In this document: positions 10,789-20,028 of the stretch, one piece after another
Layout: every line of letters starts with the position of its first letter
Numbering within the stretch: position 1 is the first letter of the stretch
NCBI RefSeq assembly: GCF_000702325.1
Contig: NZ_KL370891.1
Span: 1,693,306 to 1,757,305, forward strand
Source of the DNA: Thiomicrorhabdus sp. Milos-T2
Lineage (GTDB): Bacteria; Pseudomonadota; Gammaproteobacteria; Thiomicrospirales; Thiomicrospiraceae
Reading direction: 5' to 3'
DNA: 64,000 nucleotides
Notes under the pieces: model-generated
The model's database searches: none
What the model saw: the letters and a program-made list of their open reading frames with translations, nothing else
What the model was told of the DNA's origin: nothing
Translations under genes and position numbers: made by a program

Positions 10789-10853
10789 CTTGCAAATCCT
10801 TTAATTTTTAATCGGCATATTTTAACAATAAATAGACAAAACTGCAGAAAAAC

Positions 10854-10884
10854 AAAACCCCGGACTTATGCCGGGGCTTTTTTT
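10854..10884 (-). terminator. Hairpin terminator after iscA
   Basis: Stem CCCCGG / CCGGGG with a 7-nt loop (10858-10876). T-rich tracts flank it in both directions, so it could act on either strand. It separates iscA from ndk. Confidence 0.7.
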
Positions 10885-10917
10885 AACAATATGGCAAATA
10901 ACTATGCAACAAAAGCT

Positions 10918-11244
10918 CTAGACAGTAAAGGATTCTCCGCATCCACAACTCTCTTTGACTTTAGGATTTTTAAACTCAAAACCCTCATTCAGTAAACTTT
11001 CTTGAACATAGTCAATTTCCATTCCATCAATATTTTCAAGACTTTTAGAATCAACCACCACTTTGGTGCCAAAACTTTCAAAAACTTGATCACCATCTTT
11101 AAGGTCGTCAACATAATCGACAACATAAGAAAATCCAGCGCAGCCGCTTACTTTAGTCGAAACGCGTAAACCCTGACCCCGGCCTCGTTTAGCAATCATC
11201 TTTTTTACGCGGTTTGATGCCGCTTCAGTTAATGTTACAGCCAT
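10918..11244 (-). CDS. iscA: A-type Fe-S carrier IscA
   Basis: This 108-aa HesB-like protein has the three canonical cysteines: C35 in SGCAGFSY, and C100 and C102 in SCGCGESF. A-type carriers deliver Fe-S clusters to apoproteins. It follows iscR by 56 bp, but iscS and iscU, which normally lie between them, are gone, as are hscB, hscA and fdx downstream. ErpA is an alternative name for such a protein; the iscR linkage favours IscA. With a full suf operon at 51-56 kb, it probably serves Suf-built clusters. Confidence 0.9.
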   Translation of the reverse strand: MAVTLTEAASNRVKKMIAKRGRGQGLRVSTKVSGCAGFSYVVDYVDDLKDGDQVFESFGTKVVVDSKSLENIDGMEIDYVQESLLNEGFEFKNPKVKESCGCGESFTV

Positions 11245-11300
11245 TTTTTATTCCTAATTTATTAAAACTTATAACCGTCGAAGTTATAAGAAAAGAAAAC

Positions 11301-11732
11301 TTAACCAAAAGTAATTTCTTTTAAATTTGTATGGTTTTTATCGACAACACCTTGAAGTGTAATATTTTTTAAAAACGCATCAATAGTATCACTTAAGTCT
11401 GACCAAAGAGAATGCGACAAACACTCATCCCCACCTCGACAATTAGACTTTCCAGCACACTTACGAGCATCTACCGATTCATCTACTGCTCTTATAATCT
11501 CGCTAATTGAAATCTCTGAAGCAATACGACTTAAACGATAGCCCCCACCAGGGCCACGAGCACTTGACACTAAACCCGCTTTTTTTAACTTAGCAAACAA
11601 CTGTTCTAAATAAGAAAGTGAAATACCTTGGCGTTCAGAAATTAATGATAGTGTAATCGCACCTTTATCTTGATTTAATGCAATATCAATCATTGCTGTT
11701 ACCGCATATCTGCCTTTAGAGGTTAATTTCAT
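11301..11732 (-). CDS. iscR: Fe-S cluster regulator IscR
   Basis: IscR is an Rrf2-family repressor/activator that senses Fe-S status through a [2Fe-2S] cluster. At 143 aa it keeps the winged helix ([18 protein letters not shown]) and all four ligands at the same positions as E. coli: C92, C98, C104 and H107. It can therefore hold a cluster even though the isc operon it normally controls is nearly gone. A type-1-like operator lies about 40 bp upstream (11771-11795), suggesting autoregulation. The suf operon is the likely second target. Confidence 0.95.
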   Translation of the reverse strand: MKLTSKGRYAVTAMIDIALNQDKGAITLSLISERQGISLSYLEQLFAKLKKAGLVSSARGPGGGYRLSRIASEISISEIIRAVDESVDARKCAGKSNCRGGDECLSHSLWSDLSDTIDAFLKNITLQGVVDKNHTNLKEITFG

Positions 11733-11770
11733 TTTATTTCATTCCTTAAAAATAATATAAGGATTTTATA

Positions 11771-11795
11771 ATAACCAAGTAATTAACTCAAGAAT
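11771..11795 (-). promoter_or_regulatory. Candidate IscR type-1 operator
   Basis: On the minus strand the site contains CTTGAG, a 6-nt AT spacer (TTAATT) and ACTTGGTTAT. By eye it matches about 19 of 25 positions of the type-1 IscR consensus I remember (ATAsyyGACT...AGTCrrsTAT). Its position just upstream of iscR fits autoregulation. Confidence 0.5.
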
Positions 11796-11815
11796 TATTC
11801 ATCACATAAAATACT

Positions 11816-12619
11816 TTATTCCGGCTTAGGTTCACTATTTTTCTTTTTTAAATGCGCAGCTTGTTCAGGATCACTGGGTTCCAGCACAACATCATCCAGG
11901 CCTGGCATATCCATATCAATGGAAACGCCCCCCATCTCAGAGAGAGAGTTTGCTAACCTTTCAAGCTTTTCATCTTGCACCTGAATATGATCCAGCAAAC
12001 TATAAATCGCCTTTTCAATAGGATCCTGAGCTTCTTGACTGACACCATAAGCATCAAATCCAATTTTTTCTGCCATTTTGGCACGACGAACTTCTGCATC
12101 ATCCTTTTGCTGCTTAACCACTCGACCAGGAATACCTACCACCGTTTCACCTTGAGCCACAGCTTTTAATACAACCGCATTTGAGCCTACACGTGCATCG
12201 TCGGCAATTTCAATAGGACCCAGAACTTTTGCCCCTGCCCCTACAACCACACCATTACCCAACGTGGGATGTCGTTTACCTTTTTGCCATGACGTCCCAC
12301 CCAAAGTCACACCATGATACAGGGTACAATCATCACCAATTTCTGCGGTTTCACCAATCACAACCCCCATACCATGATCAATAAAAAACCTTTCACCAAT
12401 TTTTGCAGCAGGATGAATTTCAATACCGGTTAGCCATCGTGCCAAACCTGAAATAAAACGTGCTAACCACTTCCACCCTAGATTCCAAAACCAATGAGCA
12501 AAGCGATACCACAACAAAGCATGTAAACCAGGATAGGTGGTTAACACTTCAAATGTATTTCTTGCTGCAGGATCTCTATCAAAAACACAACGAATATCAG
12601 ATTTTAATCTTTTAAACAC
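11816..12619 (-). CDS. cysE: Serine O-acetyltransferase
   Basis: CysE makes O-acetylserine, the acceptor for sulfide in cysteine synthesis. The protein has an N-terminal helical region, then left-handed beta-helix hexapeptide repeats ([21 protein letters not shown] and following) with the catalytic region [20 protein letters not shown]. At 267 aa it resembles the EpsC/NifP-like length. Its C-terminal tail is acidic and charged. It lies in the common order trmJ-cysE-iscR and starts 2 bp after trmJ. Confidence 0.95.
   Translation of the reverse strand: MFKRLKSDIRCVFDRDPAARNTFEVLTTYPGLHALLWYRFAHWFWNLGWKWLARFISGLARWLTGIEIHPAAKIGERFFIDHGMGVVIGETAEIGDDCTLYHGVTLGGTSWQKGKRHPTLGNGVVVGAGAKVLGPIEIADDARVGSNAVVLKAVAQGETVVGIPGRVVKQQKDDAEVRRAKMAEKIGFDAYGVSQEAQDPIEKAIYSLLDHIQVQDEKLERLANSLSEMGGVSIDMDMPGLDDVVLEPSDPEQAAHLKKKNSEPKPE
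11896..11905. repeat. CCAGGCCTGG palindrome core, in cysE
   Basis: Ten-base core with non-matching outer bases. Read as Met-Pro-Gly-Leu-Asp near the CysE C-terminus, so it lies in the PGL frame. Confidence 0.8.
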
Positions 12620-12621
12620 GT

Positions 12622-13434
12622 TTAACTCTCCACCTTGTCATTTTTTGAGTTTTCATCGATTTCATGACCTGCTTTTTGCCCGACTATTTGACCCAATGCC
12701 TGCCTTTGCGCCGCGGTTAAAATACCCCTTAAGATATCAATCTCTTTAACATCCAATTGTGAACGATTAAATAAACGACGCATTCGACGCATAAATCTCG
12801 CATTTTTAGCGGGATCTAAAAACTCAATATCTTGCAATGCTTGAAATAGATGGTCATAAAAACCTTCCAGTTGCTCAGTAGAAGCTAATTTATGGCGATA
12901 TCCTTTACTGTGCACTGATTCTATTTCAGTTGCCATTAAACATTCGTAAGCAAACACCTGTACAGCGGCACCAATATTAAGTGAGCTATAAACCGGATTT
13001 GTTGGAATATGTGCTAAATAATGACATTTATCCATCTCTGCATTACTTAATCCAGAATCTTCACGCCCAAAAACCAAGGCAACCTCACCCTCTTCAACGG
13101 TTTCTAAAGCCATTTTAGCCGTTTCTCTTACATCCAACTGTGGCCATGAAACTTTTCTTAAGCGCGCACTCGCTCCAACCACTAACTTTGTACCCGCTAA
13201 GGCCTCATCTAAACTGCTAACTACTTTTGCATCATTCAAAACATCTGTTGCACTTGATGCTCTTGCTGAAGCGATTTGACTGGGAAACTCTTTAGGATTC
13301 ACTAGAACTAATTGACTTAATCCCATATTCTTCATTGCACGGGCAATACCGCCAATATTCCCAGGGTGAGACGTTTCAATTAATACAACTTTAATTTTTG
13401 ATAAGCCTGGGTTAAGACGGTAATCTTCAATCAT
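12622..13434 (-). CDS. trmJ: tRNA (Cm32/Um32) methyltransferase TrmJ
   Basis: TrmJ is a SPOUT-class 2'-O-methyltransferase acting on position 32 of tRNAs. Family motifs are [17 protein letters not shown] near the start, [18 protein letters not shown] in the middle and [22 protein letters not shown] at the knot. At 270 aa it is normal. It is divergent from suhB across a region holding two repeat elements, and probably heads the trmJ-cysE-iscR-iscA unit. Confidence 0.95.
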   Translation of the reverse strand: MIEDYRLNPGLSKIKVVLIETSHPGNIGGIARAMKNMGLSQLVLVNPKEFPSQIASARASSATDVLNDAKVVSSLDEALAGTKLVVGASARLRKVSWPQLDVRETAKMALETVEEGEVALVFGREDSGLSNAEMDKCHYLAHIPTNPVYSSLNIGAAVQVFAYECLMATEIESVHSKGYRHKLASTEQLEGFYDHLFQALQDIEFLDPAKNARFMRRMRRLFNRSQLDVKEIDILRGILTAAQRQALGQIVGQKAGHEIDENSKNDKVES

Positions 13435-13465
13435 TTATCTCTTTTCCGTTATAATCTAACAAATT

Positions 13466-13624
13466 GAGACCTTTGCACAAGAGTATGCACGAGTAAAAAT
13501 GGCTAAAATTCACCCGATTTATGTTGAAAAACTTGCGAATAGCTAGCTATTCCCTACGTTTTCCGCCGCAATCAGGCAAATTTTACCTCATTTTTCTTTC
13601 GCACCTATCTCGTGCAAAGGCCTC
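13466..13624 (-). mobile_element. MITE copy C (159 bp, base unit)
   Basis: Base-length copy in inverted orientation, with no modules. The direct repeat AAATT flanks both ends (13461-13465 and 13625-13629). The right end reads GGCCTC instead of GGTCTC. It lies upstream of trmJ and suhB. Confidence 0.9.
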
Positions 13625-13651
13625 AAATTAATTTCTGCTTGTACATGGGTT

Positions 13652-13813
13652 AGCACCTTTGCAAGAGTCGATGAATGGTTAAAAAAGGCTATAAAGCTCT
13701 ATCTTCAGCCTAAAAAATCCGCCCCAATAGTAAACTATCATGCGGTTTTATTAGACTAAATCTAAAGAGTTTTTCACTTTTTCTTACACCCCCGACTCAC
13801 GTAAAAAGGTCTA
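13652..13813 (+). mobile_element. Family-2 MITE copy, diverged (about 161 bp)
   Basis: It begins with GCACCTTTGCAAGAGTCGATGAATGG and ends with GACTCACGTAAAAAGGTCTA. An internal insert lies between the two halves of a TCTTCAGcCTAAA...TTTATTAGACTAAA hairpin. Ends are diverged and I see no target duplication. Confidence 0.65.
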
Positions 13814-13886
13814 CTCAAGGCAGACATTCTACCCGTTCGTTAACAATTTAGACATCATCATAGTCAAAAGCATAGGACAAATACAG

Positions 13887-14696
13887 ATGCATCCACTACT
13901 AAATATTGCAATGCAAGCCGCAAGAGCCGCTGGCGGAAACATTCTTCACCACCTTGACCGTATAGATCAACTCACTGTTGAGCACAAAGGTAGAAACGAT
14001 TACGTCAGTGAAGTAGATAAAGAAGCTGAAAACACCATTATTCAGACGATTAAAAAATACTACCCTGATCACGACATTCTGGCTGAAGAGAGTGGCGCAT
14101 CAAAAAAACACGGTAAAGCCTCAGACGTAAGATGGATTATTGACCCTCTCGACGGTACAACAAACTTTTTACACCAATTCCCACAATTTAGCGTATCAAT
14201 TGCCATTGAAGTAAAAGGTAAAATTGAGCATGGTCTTGTTTTTGACCCTATTCGAGATGAAATGTTTACAGCAACCCGTGGTAGTGGTGCCTTTCTAAAC
14301 AATCATCGCCTTCGCGTTAGCCCGCAAAAAACACTAGACAATGCACTACTTGCAACAGGCTTTCCTTATCATGATTTTAGCTATATTGATGCTTACATGG
14401 CGAGTTTCAAATCCTTTATGATGTCAACCGCCGGTATTCGCAGAGCAGGTTCAGCCGCTTTAGATTTAGCCTATGTTGCGTGTGGACGTGTAGATGGTTT
14501 TTGGGAATTTAATTTAAAGCCTTGGGATATCGCTGCAGGCGCTATCATTATTAAAGAAGCCGGTGGCTTAGCAACAGACTTTAATGGTGGTGATAATTTT
14601 CTTAATAGCGGAAACATCTTAGCGGCAAATCCAAAACTTTATAAAGAGATGGCGCAAACTATTGGTAAAACCGTGCCAACTGAATTAAGAAAGTAA
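13887..14696 (+). CDS. suhB: Inositol-1-monophosphatase family protein SuhB
   Basis: SuhB is a Mg-dependent phosphatase that in E. coli also acts in rRNA antitermination. The metal-binding motifs are visible: EESG (about residue 68), DPLDGTTNF (about 87-95) and WDIAAGAIIIKEAGG (about 212-226). At 269 aa it is normal. It is divergent from trmJ, which is the conserved gammaproteobacterial arrangement. A long perfect palindrome follows its stop codon. Confidence 0.95.
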   Translation: MHPLLNIAMQAARAAGGNILHHLDRIDQLTVEHKGRNDYVSEVDKEAENTIIQTIKKYYPDHDILAEESGASKKHGKASDVRWIIDPLDGTTNFLHQFPQFSVSIAIEVKGKIEHGLVFDPIRDEMFTATRGSGAFLNNHRLRVSPQKTLDNALLATGFPYHDFSYIDAYMASFKSFMMSTAGIRRAGSAALDLAYVACGRVDGFWEFNLKPWDIAAGAIIIKEAGGLATDFNGGDNFLNSGNILAANPKLYKEMAQTIGKTVPTELRK

Positions 14697-14719
14697 TCTC
14701 TTTTTTAAATTTAAAACAG

Positions 14720-14757
14720 TCCTTAAAAACTTACCAGGCCTGGTAAGTTTTTAAGGA
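14720..14757. terminator. 38-bp perfect palindrome between convergent suhB and rimI
   Basis: A perfect inverted repeat centred on ACCAGGCCTGGT (14733-14744), with arms extending through CTTA, AAAAA and TCCTT. It sits between two convergent stop codons and gives a stem followed by T-rich DNA in both directions. A bidirectional terminator is the natural reading. Confidence 0.75.
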
Positions 14758-14759
14758 AC

Positions 14760-15257
14760 TTAGCCTCTCTGCAAAGAATAAGACATCAAAATCGCATCTT
14801 CGCGATCATCTACTAATTCAAGTTGCTCTTCATCCCATGACTGGGAACGATAATACCCTTTACGAACACCATCTTCGGTAAATCCCAAAGCACGATATAA
14901 AATTTGAGCTGGCGTATTTGACTCTCTCACCTCCAAAAAAACCATCTTATAATTACTGGCCTTTAAAGTAGACAATATTTTTAAAAATGCCTTTTTAGCA
15001 ATACCCCGCCTTTGAAACTCGGGTGAAACACAAATATTTAAAATATTGGCTTCATCCAAAACGGGCAAAATACAGCAATACCCTAATATATTATCTTCTG
15101 AATCACAAAAAACATAGTTCAAACCTTGGTCTAAAGCTTTTTCAAAACCATTAAAACTCCACGGATAGTCATAAGACTTTAACTCAATTTCATAAACTTG
15201 AGAAAGATCCGATTCATCCATTGGACGTAGATAACTAAAAAGGGAATTTTTTGACAT
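14760..15257 (-). CDS. rimI: Ribosomal-protein-S18-alanine N-acetyltransferase RimI
   Basis: This 165-aa GNAT acetyltransferase has the acetyl-CoA binding motif ICVSPEFQRRGIAKKAFL (about residues 77-94) and the RimI-like VFLEVRESNTPAQILYRALGF (about 110-130). RimI acetylates the N-terminus of ribosomal protein S18. The gene follows a holD-like ORF, matching the holD-rimI pair known from enterobacteria. It converges on suhB across the 38-bp palindrome. Confidence 0.9.
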   Translation of the reverse strand: MSKNSLFSYLRPMDESDLSQVYEIELKSYDYPWSFNGFEKALDQGLNYVFCDSEDNILGYCCILPVLDEANILNICVSPEFQRRGIAKKAFLKILSTLKASNYKMVFLEVRESNTPAQILYRALGFTEDGVRKGYYRSQSWDEEQLELVDDREDAILMSYSLQRG

Positions 15258-15298
15258 AGATTCAAACGATAATTAAATGAGTCACTAAGTAAGTGAAC

Positions 15299-15952
15299 TT
15301 AAACAGAACCATTCACCGCTAAAACAGAATGATAAAAACTTTGCTTAGAATAGGGATCAGATAACATTGATTCAAAGTCAGGCACAGACACAACCTGCAC
15401 ACCTTCAGCTAATTGCTCCACAATGTCGTGTTCCTCATCCATGGTCAGCAACCACTCAACCCCTAAATCAATCACCTCTTCCATAGTAGAAAAAACCATA
15501 TCATCAGAGACCAATAGCTCGGTATCAAAAAAGACGACCTGAGATTCATCCCAATTGAAAGCCAGCAAAATATTTTGCCATAATTGCCAAGCAACACTCG
15601 TCTCATCCTGCCAAATACTTTCTAAACCAGGCCCAATTAAGACAACTGCATTCTCAATTAAAGTATTTGATACCGCTTCCTTATTACTTTTATTGGTAAC
15701 AGAAGCATTAGAATTCTCAGAAGGAATATTTACAGATTTCTCTGCGTTTTCACTCTGAGAGATAGATGATATGTCTTCATCTTTGTTATCAATATCTGCA
15801 ACATGCTCTTGAACAACTTCAGCAATCCCGGCTTCGGCCATCTTTGCAACTGAGTTTTCTTGAATCGCTTCAGAAAACCAACCAGGCTTGGTAACCCAAT
15901 TTACGCCGCCGAGCTGTTCAAACAAATCAGAAGAAAACTTTGAATCACTCAT
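15299..15952 (-). CDS. holD: HolD-like DNA polymerase III psi subunit (candidate)
   Basis: This 217-aa protein has an N-terminal motif, LGGVNWVTKPGW, that aligns by eye with E. coli HolD LGITQWSLRRPG. Its C-terminal segment (PDFESMLSDPYSKQSFYHSVLAVN) matches the HolD ending in pattern. A low-complexity Ser/Asn/Glu-rich linker occupies about residues 40-105 and makes it longer than E. coli HolD (137 aa). It sits directly upstream of rimI, as holD does. HolD bridges the clamp loader and SSB. The family is poorly conserved, so this is a moderate-confidence call resting on two short matches plus context. Confidence 0.6.
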   Translation of the reverse strand: MSDSKFSSDLFEQLGGVNWVTKPGWFSEAIQENSVAKMAEAGIAEVVQEHVADIDNKDEDISSISQSENAEKSVNIPSENSNASVTNKSNKEAVSNTLIENAVVLIGPGLESIWQDETSVAWQLWQNILLAFNWDESQVVFFDTELLVSDDMVFSTMEEVIDLGVEWLLTMDEEHDIVEQLAEGVQVVSVPDFESMLSDPYSKQSFYHSVLAVNGSV

Positions 15953-15959
15953 TAACTAT

Positions 15960-17501
15960 TTAAACCGGAGCTTGAGGGTGAGCTTTATTCATATCAGATT
16001 CCAGCTTATTTAATGCATTAATATAAGCTTTAGCAGAAGCAGTAACGATATCTGTATCCGACCCCTGACCATTAACTATACGGCCACCTTTTTCTAAACG
16101 TACTGAAGTTTCCCCTAATGAATCCGTTCCATTTGTCACATTACTGACAGAATAAAGCAGTAATGAGGAACCGGATTCAACCAAAGATTCTATTGCCTTA
16201 AAAGTTGCATCCACAACTCCGCTGCCGGTTGATAAAGCACTTGCTTCATTACCATCAACCCACAAAGTCACATCGGCTTGCGGACTTTCACCCGTTTCAG
16301 TAGATACTTTTAAAGAAACCAAGCGATAACAATTTTCAACACGCTGAATATTGTTATCGGTTACTAAAGACTGCAAGTCTTCATCATAAATTTCATGCTT
16401 ACGATCCGCTAATTCTTTAAATCGAACAAAAGCCTCATTCAACTCTTGCTCAGTTTCAAACTCAATACCCAACTCTTCTAAACGTGTTTTAAATGCATTA
16501 CGCCCGGAGTGTTTACCCATAACCATTTTATTGGTACTCCAGCCTACATCTTCAGCGCGCATTATTTCATAGGTTTCACGGTGTTTAAGCACACCATCTT
16601 GATGTATCCCTGATTCATGTGCAAAGGCATTAGCTCCGACTATCGCTTTATTTGGTTGAACTGGAAAACCAGTAATATTTGATACTAAACGAGAAGCTGC
16701 AAGAATTTCCTGGGTATTAATTCGAGTGTCAACGGTAAAGATATCTTGACGCGTTTTAACCGCCATCACCACTTCTTCTAAAGCAGTATTACCTGCTCGC
16801 TCACCCAAACCATTAATCGTACACTCTATTTGGCGCGCCCCATTTCTTACCGCAGCTAAAGAGTTGGCTGCAGCTAGACCTAAATCATTGTGACAGTGCG
16901 CTGAAAAAATCGCCTTATCGGAGTTTGGAATACGCTCAATCAATTCATTAAATAAATTTCCAAACTGATGAGGTAGGTTATAGCCAACGGTGTCAGGGAT
17001 ATTAATCGTTGTTGCACCCGCGTCAATCACCGCTTCAATAATTCTGCATAAAAAATCAATATCAGAACGCCCTGCGTCCTCTGGAGAGAACTCAACATCA
17101 TCAGTAAAATCTCTAGCTCTCTTTACCGCCCAAATAGCTCTATCAACCACCTCATCTGGCGACATCTTTAGCTTTTTCTCCATATGAATGGGAGAAGTTG
17201 CTATAAATGTATGAATACGACCAGAGGCTGCTGGCTTAATTGCCTCACCCGCTTTAACAATATCGTTCTCAACCGCTCTAGCAAGACCACAAATAGTACT
17301 ATCTTTAACTACAGAAGCAACCGCTTGAACCGATTCAAAGTCCCCTTGAGATGCCGCTGGAAAACCGGCCTCTATGACATCAACCTGAAGTTTTTCCAAC
17401 TGCTTCGCAATACGGATTTTCTCTTCCTTAGTCATTGAAGCGCCAGGGCTTTGTTCACCGTCACGAAGTGTTGTATCAAAAATTACTAAATGGTCTTTCA
17501 T
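15960..17501 (-). CDS. leuA: 2-isopropylmalate synthase
   Basis: LeuA condenses acetyl-CoA with 2-oxoisovalerate in the first committed step of leucine synthesis. The catalytic barrel begins with [13 protein letters not shown], and HCHNDLGLA and NGLGERAGN are present. The C-terminal half is the leucine-binding regulatory domain ([12 protein letters not shown], then [17 protein letters not shown]). I place the start at the ATG at 17501 (MKDHLVIFD), as in homologues; six codons upstream are open (ATG at 17516). It ends 7 bp before the holD-like gene. Element D lies just upstream. Confidence 0.95.
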   Translation of the reverse strand: MKDHLVIFDTTLRDGEQSPGASMTKEEKIRIAKQLEKLQVDVIEAGFPAASQGDFESVQAVASVVKDSTICGLARAVENDIVKAGEAIKPAASGRIHTFIATSPIHMEKKLKMSPDEVVDRAIWAVKRARDFTDDVEFSPEDAGRSDIDFLCRIIEAVIDAGATTINIPDTVGYNLPHQFGNLFNELIERIPNSDKAIFSAHCHNDLGLAAANSLAAVRNGARQIECTINGLGERAGNTALEEVVMAVKTRQDIFTVDTRINTQEILAASRLVSNITGFPVQPNKAIVGANAFAHESGIHQDGVLKHRETYEIMRAEDVGWSTNKMVMGKHSGRNAFKTRLEELGIEFETEQELNEAFVRFKELADRKHEIYDEDLQSLVTDNNIQRVENCYRLVSLKVSTETGESPQADVTLWVDGNEASALSTGSGVVDATFKAIESLVESGSSLLLYSVSNVTNGTDSLGETSVRLEKGGRIVNGQGSDTDIVTASAKAYINALNKLESDMNKAHPQAPV

Positions 17502-17531
17502 AATATTTTTTCTCATCAAACTTTATATTTA

Positions 17532-17726
17532 GAGACCTTTGCACGAGATAGGTGCGAAAGAAAAATGAGGTAAAATCTGCCTGATTCTCGACTTACCCCT
17601 TCGGGCGTCGAGTTCTTTGTTTGCGGCGGAAAACGCAGGGAATAGCTAGCTATTCGCAAGTTTTTCAACAAAAATCGGGGGAATTTTAACCATTTTTACT
17701 CGTGCATACTCTCGTGCAAAGGTCTC
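17532..17726 (+). mobile_element. MITE copy D (195 bp, module 1)
   Basis: Flanked by ATTTA direct repeats (17527-17531 and 17727-17731). Module 1 is at 17587-17622. It occupies most of the 300-bp gap between leuA and pssA, directly upstream of the leuA start, so it may carry or disrupt the leuA promoter. Confidence 0.9.
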
Positions 17727-17830
17727 ATTTACTTGAAAGATTTGCTCGAGCAAGGCTCTTGCAAAACTCTCTATTTATATTTTTAACTTACTTGAATTCG
17801 CAGATTCAAGTAATAACCGCAATGTCTAAA

Positions 17831-18724
17831 TTAAGGTTTTTTATCGATTTCTGAGCTCGCTATCTCTGATAAATCGTTATTTCCATCAGCATCAATGGCA
17901 GCATTAGAGTCCGTGCCATCTTTAGAGTCAGATGGCTCTTGTGGTTCTTGTGGCTCTTGTGACTCTTCAGAAACCTCAGAAGACTGTGCACCTTCTTTAG
18001 TAGATTTTCTTTGTGCTCGTGTTTTCTTCAACGTTAAAAGCGTAATAATAGGCCCAGAGATGGCATAACCAAAAAAGATTAAAAACAGTATTATTGCTGG
18101 TTCAATAGTAATAACCACAAAAATTAAAACAATGATCAATAAAGTAACAAATGGCACCTTATCTTTTAAGTTTAATTCTTTAAAAGAGCTAAAACGGGTA
18201 TTGCTAACCATCATTAGACCCGCAAAAACAGTTAATATTAGTGCAACAACGGGTGTAATCGCAATATCAATATGATTACTCTCTACGACCCAAATCAAAC
18301 CCGCTAAAAGTGCAGCCGCCGCCGGACTCGGCAAGCCTTGAAAATAACGTTTATCTGCAACTCCAACCTGTGTATTAAAGCGTGCTAAACGCAAAGCTGC
18401 GGCTACGGTATAAATAAAAGCGACCAACCAACCAAGCTTTCCAAAATCGATTAAAGTCCATTGAAATATTAAAATAGCTGGAGCTAATCCAAATGAAATC
18501 ATATCTGCAAGACTGTCATATTCAGCACCAAACGCACTACAAGAATTTGTCATACGCGCAATACGTCCATCTAGTCCATCAAAAACCATAGCAAGTAAAA
18601 TAGCAATCGCTCCCTGCTCAAATTGCCCCTGTATACCCGCTATAACTGCATAAAAACCAGCAAATAAAGCCGCTGTAGTCATAAGATTAGGTAACAGGTA
18701 AATACCTCTATTGAACGATTTCAT
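17831..18724 (-). CDS. pssA: CDP-diacylglycerol-serine O-phosphatidyltransferase
   Basis: PssA makes phosphatidylserine, the precursor of phosphatidylethanolamine. The CDP-alcohol phosphotransferase signature DGLDGRIARMTNSCSAFGAEYDSLAD lies at about residues 49-74, with the metal-binding aspartates intact. Around eight hydrophobic segments follow. The C-terminal 60 residues are soluble, acidic and repetitive (EVSEESQEPQEPQEPSD), longer than in many homologues. leuA follows downstream on the same strand, but element D and about 310 bp separate them. Confidence 0.93.
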   Translation of the reverse strand: MKSFNRGIYLLPNLMTTAALFAGFYAVIAGIQGQFEQGAIAILLAMVFDGLDGRIARMTNSCSAFGAEYDSLADMISFGLAPAILIFQWTLIDFGKLGWLVAFIYTVAAALRLARFNTQVGVADKRYFQGLPSPAAAALLAGLIWVVESNHIDIAITPVVALILTVFAGLMMVSNTRFSSFKELNLKDKVPFVTLLIIVLIFVVITIEPAIILFLIFFGYAISGPIITLLTLKKTRAQRKSTKEGAQSSEVSEESQEPQEPQEPSDSKDGTDSNAAIDADGNNDLSEIASSEIDKKP

Positions 18725-18768
18725 ATACGATTCTCAACTATGAATTTAACAATTAAAATTTATTTTTA

Positions 18769-18813
18769 GAGACCTTTGCACCCAAGAGCATAAACACGAA
18801 ATAGGTGCGAAGG
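18769..18813 (+). repeat. MITE fragment (left end only)
   Basis: GAGACCTTTGCACC, an extra segment AAGAGCATAAACACG, then AATAGGTGCGAAG. The extra bases match, in reverse complement, the segment TTTACGCCCTTGGGTG in the end of the family-2 copy at 45846-45976. It is thus a fourth small module placed inside the terminal repeat. The rest of the element is lost. Confidence 0.65.
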
Positions 18814-18917
18814 ACTTTATTAGTCATATTCTATCAATATATCTATACATTGGATGAATGATTTAAGCCGTCAAACAAAACATTGTGTAATGAAACTTAA
18901 AACCAAGACTAGGAGTT

Positions 18918-19433
18918 TTATATATAAAGAGATTGATTTTTAGGAGTATTTGCAAAATAAGTCGCGGCACCAGCAAATTGCACTCCTTCAATAAAATCCG
19001 CTTCTTTGTACCCCATCATCTCCATCGTCATTTGACATACCGTCATTTTGACACCAAGCTCTAGGCACAATGACCTCAATTCTTCAACAGAGACTTGACC
19101 TTGCATTGCAAGGGTTTTCTTAAACCCCCAAGTTGCAAGTTTGCTCATACCTGGAAGAGTCCATACCAGGCCTGGCAATACTACATTCCAATCTATTTTT
19201 TTTAGCCATGCAGGACCAACAGGAGAATTTACTACCATTCCTGGATTACCCAATGGTGATACTTTTAAATGAGTCGTGTCCTTCAAAACCGCCTTTAGCC
19301 CATAAAAAGTAAAAAACAGTTCCACATCTTTTTCCATAGCAGCGGCAGTACTTGCCAAAATAAAAGTTGGATAAGCCCAATCTAAACTACCTTTACTATG
19401 AATAACACTTAACTGATTTGTATCTTCTTGCAC
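18918..19433 (-). CDS. DsrE2-like sulfur carrier family protein
   Basis: This 171-aa DsrE/DsrF-type protein resembles the DsrE2 (peroxiredoxin-like) subgroup found next to tusA in sulfur oxidisers. A conserved cysteine lies in KMTVCQMTMEMMGY, and two hydrophobic stretches around residues 15-35 and 80-100 suggest membrane association. DsrE2 proteins are thought to pass sulfur with TusA and a rhodanese; no rhodanese is present here. The tusA-like gene lies 208 bp upstream on the same strand, separated by MITE copy F. Confidence 0.8.
   Translation of the reverse strand: MQEDTNQLSVIHSKGSLDWAYPTFILASTAAAMEKDVELFFTFYGLKAVLKDTTHLKVSPLGNPGMVVNSPVGPAWLKKIDWNVVLPGLVWTLPGMSKLATWGFKKTLAMQGQVSVEELRSLCLELGVKMTVCQMTMEMMGYKEADFIEGVQFAGAATYFANTPKNQSLYI
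19165..19176. repeat. ACCAGGCCTGGC palindrome variant, in the dsrE2-like gene
   Basis: Eleven of twelve bases match. Read as Leu-Pro-Gly-Leu-Val (PGL frame). Confidence 0.8.
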
Positions 19434-19479
19434 AAGCTTTACCTTTACCTTAAATCAACTTTTAGCGTACATTGTATTA

Positions 19480-19638
19480 GAGACCTTTACACGAGAGTAT
19501 GCGCGAGTAAAAATGGTTAAAATTCACCTGATTTTTGTTGAAAATCTTGTGAATAGCTAGCTATTCCCTGCGTTTTCCGCCGCAATCAGGCAAATTTTCC
19601 CTCATTTTTCTTTCGCACCTATCTCGTGAAAAGGTCTC
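19480..19638 (-). mobile_element. MITE copy F (159 bp, base unit)
   Basis: Inverted orientation, no modules, flanked by TATTA on both sides (19475-19479 and 19639-19643). The right-hand repeat contains the stop codon of the tusA-like gene. Confidence 0.9.
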
Positions 19639-19640
19639 TA

Positions 19641-19853
19641 TTAATTTTGAATTTTAAATCGAATAACATTCTCATTAGCCATTAACTTGCAGCTCAACCC
19701 AGACTGTTCACAAAAAGCAGGAATATCTTTAAGCCCACTTTTATCACTTATTAACAATTCAACATTGATAATTTGATCTTTATTTTCCACCAAATACTTT
19801 TTCAATTTAATAATAGGCATTGGACAAACCAACCCTACAAAATTCAATTCCAT
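19641..19853 (-). CDS. TusA/SirA-like sulfur carrier
   Basis: This 70-aa protein of the TusA/SirA/YedF family has the sulfur-accepting cysteine in the signature GLVCPMPIIKLKKYL (Cys10). TusA proteins carry persulfide sulfur, in oxidisers toward sHdr/Dsr-type systems or the reverse. It is bracketed by two base-length MITE copies in the same orientation, 2 bp from one and 16 bp from the other. It pairs with the dsrE2-like gene downstream. SirA/YedF without tRNA-thiolation function is possible. Confidence 0.85.
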   Translation of the reverse strand: MELNFVGLVCPMPIIKLKKYLVENKDQIINVELLISDKSGLKDIPAFCEQSGLSCKLMANENVIRFKIQN

Positions 19854-19869
19854 TGCCTCAATCCTAATT

Positions 19870-20028
19870 GAGACCTTTACACGAGAGTATGAACGAATAA
19901 AAATGGTTAAAATTCACCTGCTTTTTGTTGATAAACTTGAGAATAGCTAGCTATTCCCTGCGTTTTCCGCCGCAACCAGGAAAATTTTCCCTCATTTTTA
20001 TTTCGCACCTATATCGAGTAAAGGTCTC
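19870..20028 (-). mobile_element. MITE copy G (159 bp, base unit)
   Basis: Same orientation as copy F. Flanks are TAATT (19865-19869) and AAATT (20029-20033), four of five bases matching. Together with F it brackets the tusA-like gene. Confidence 0.85.
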
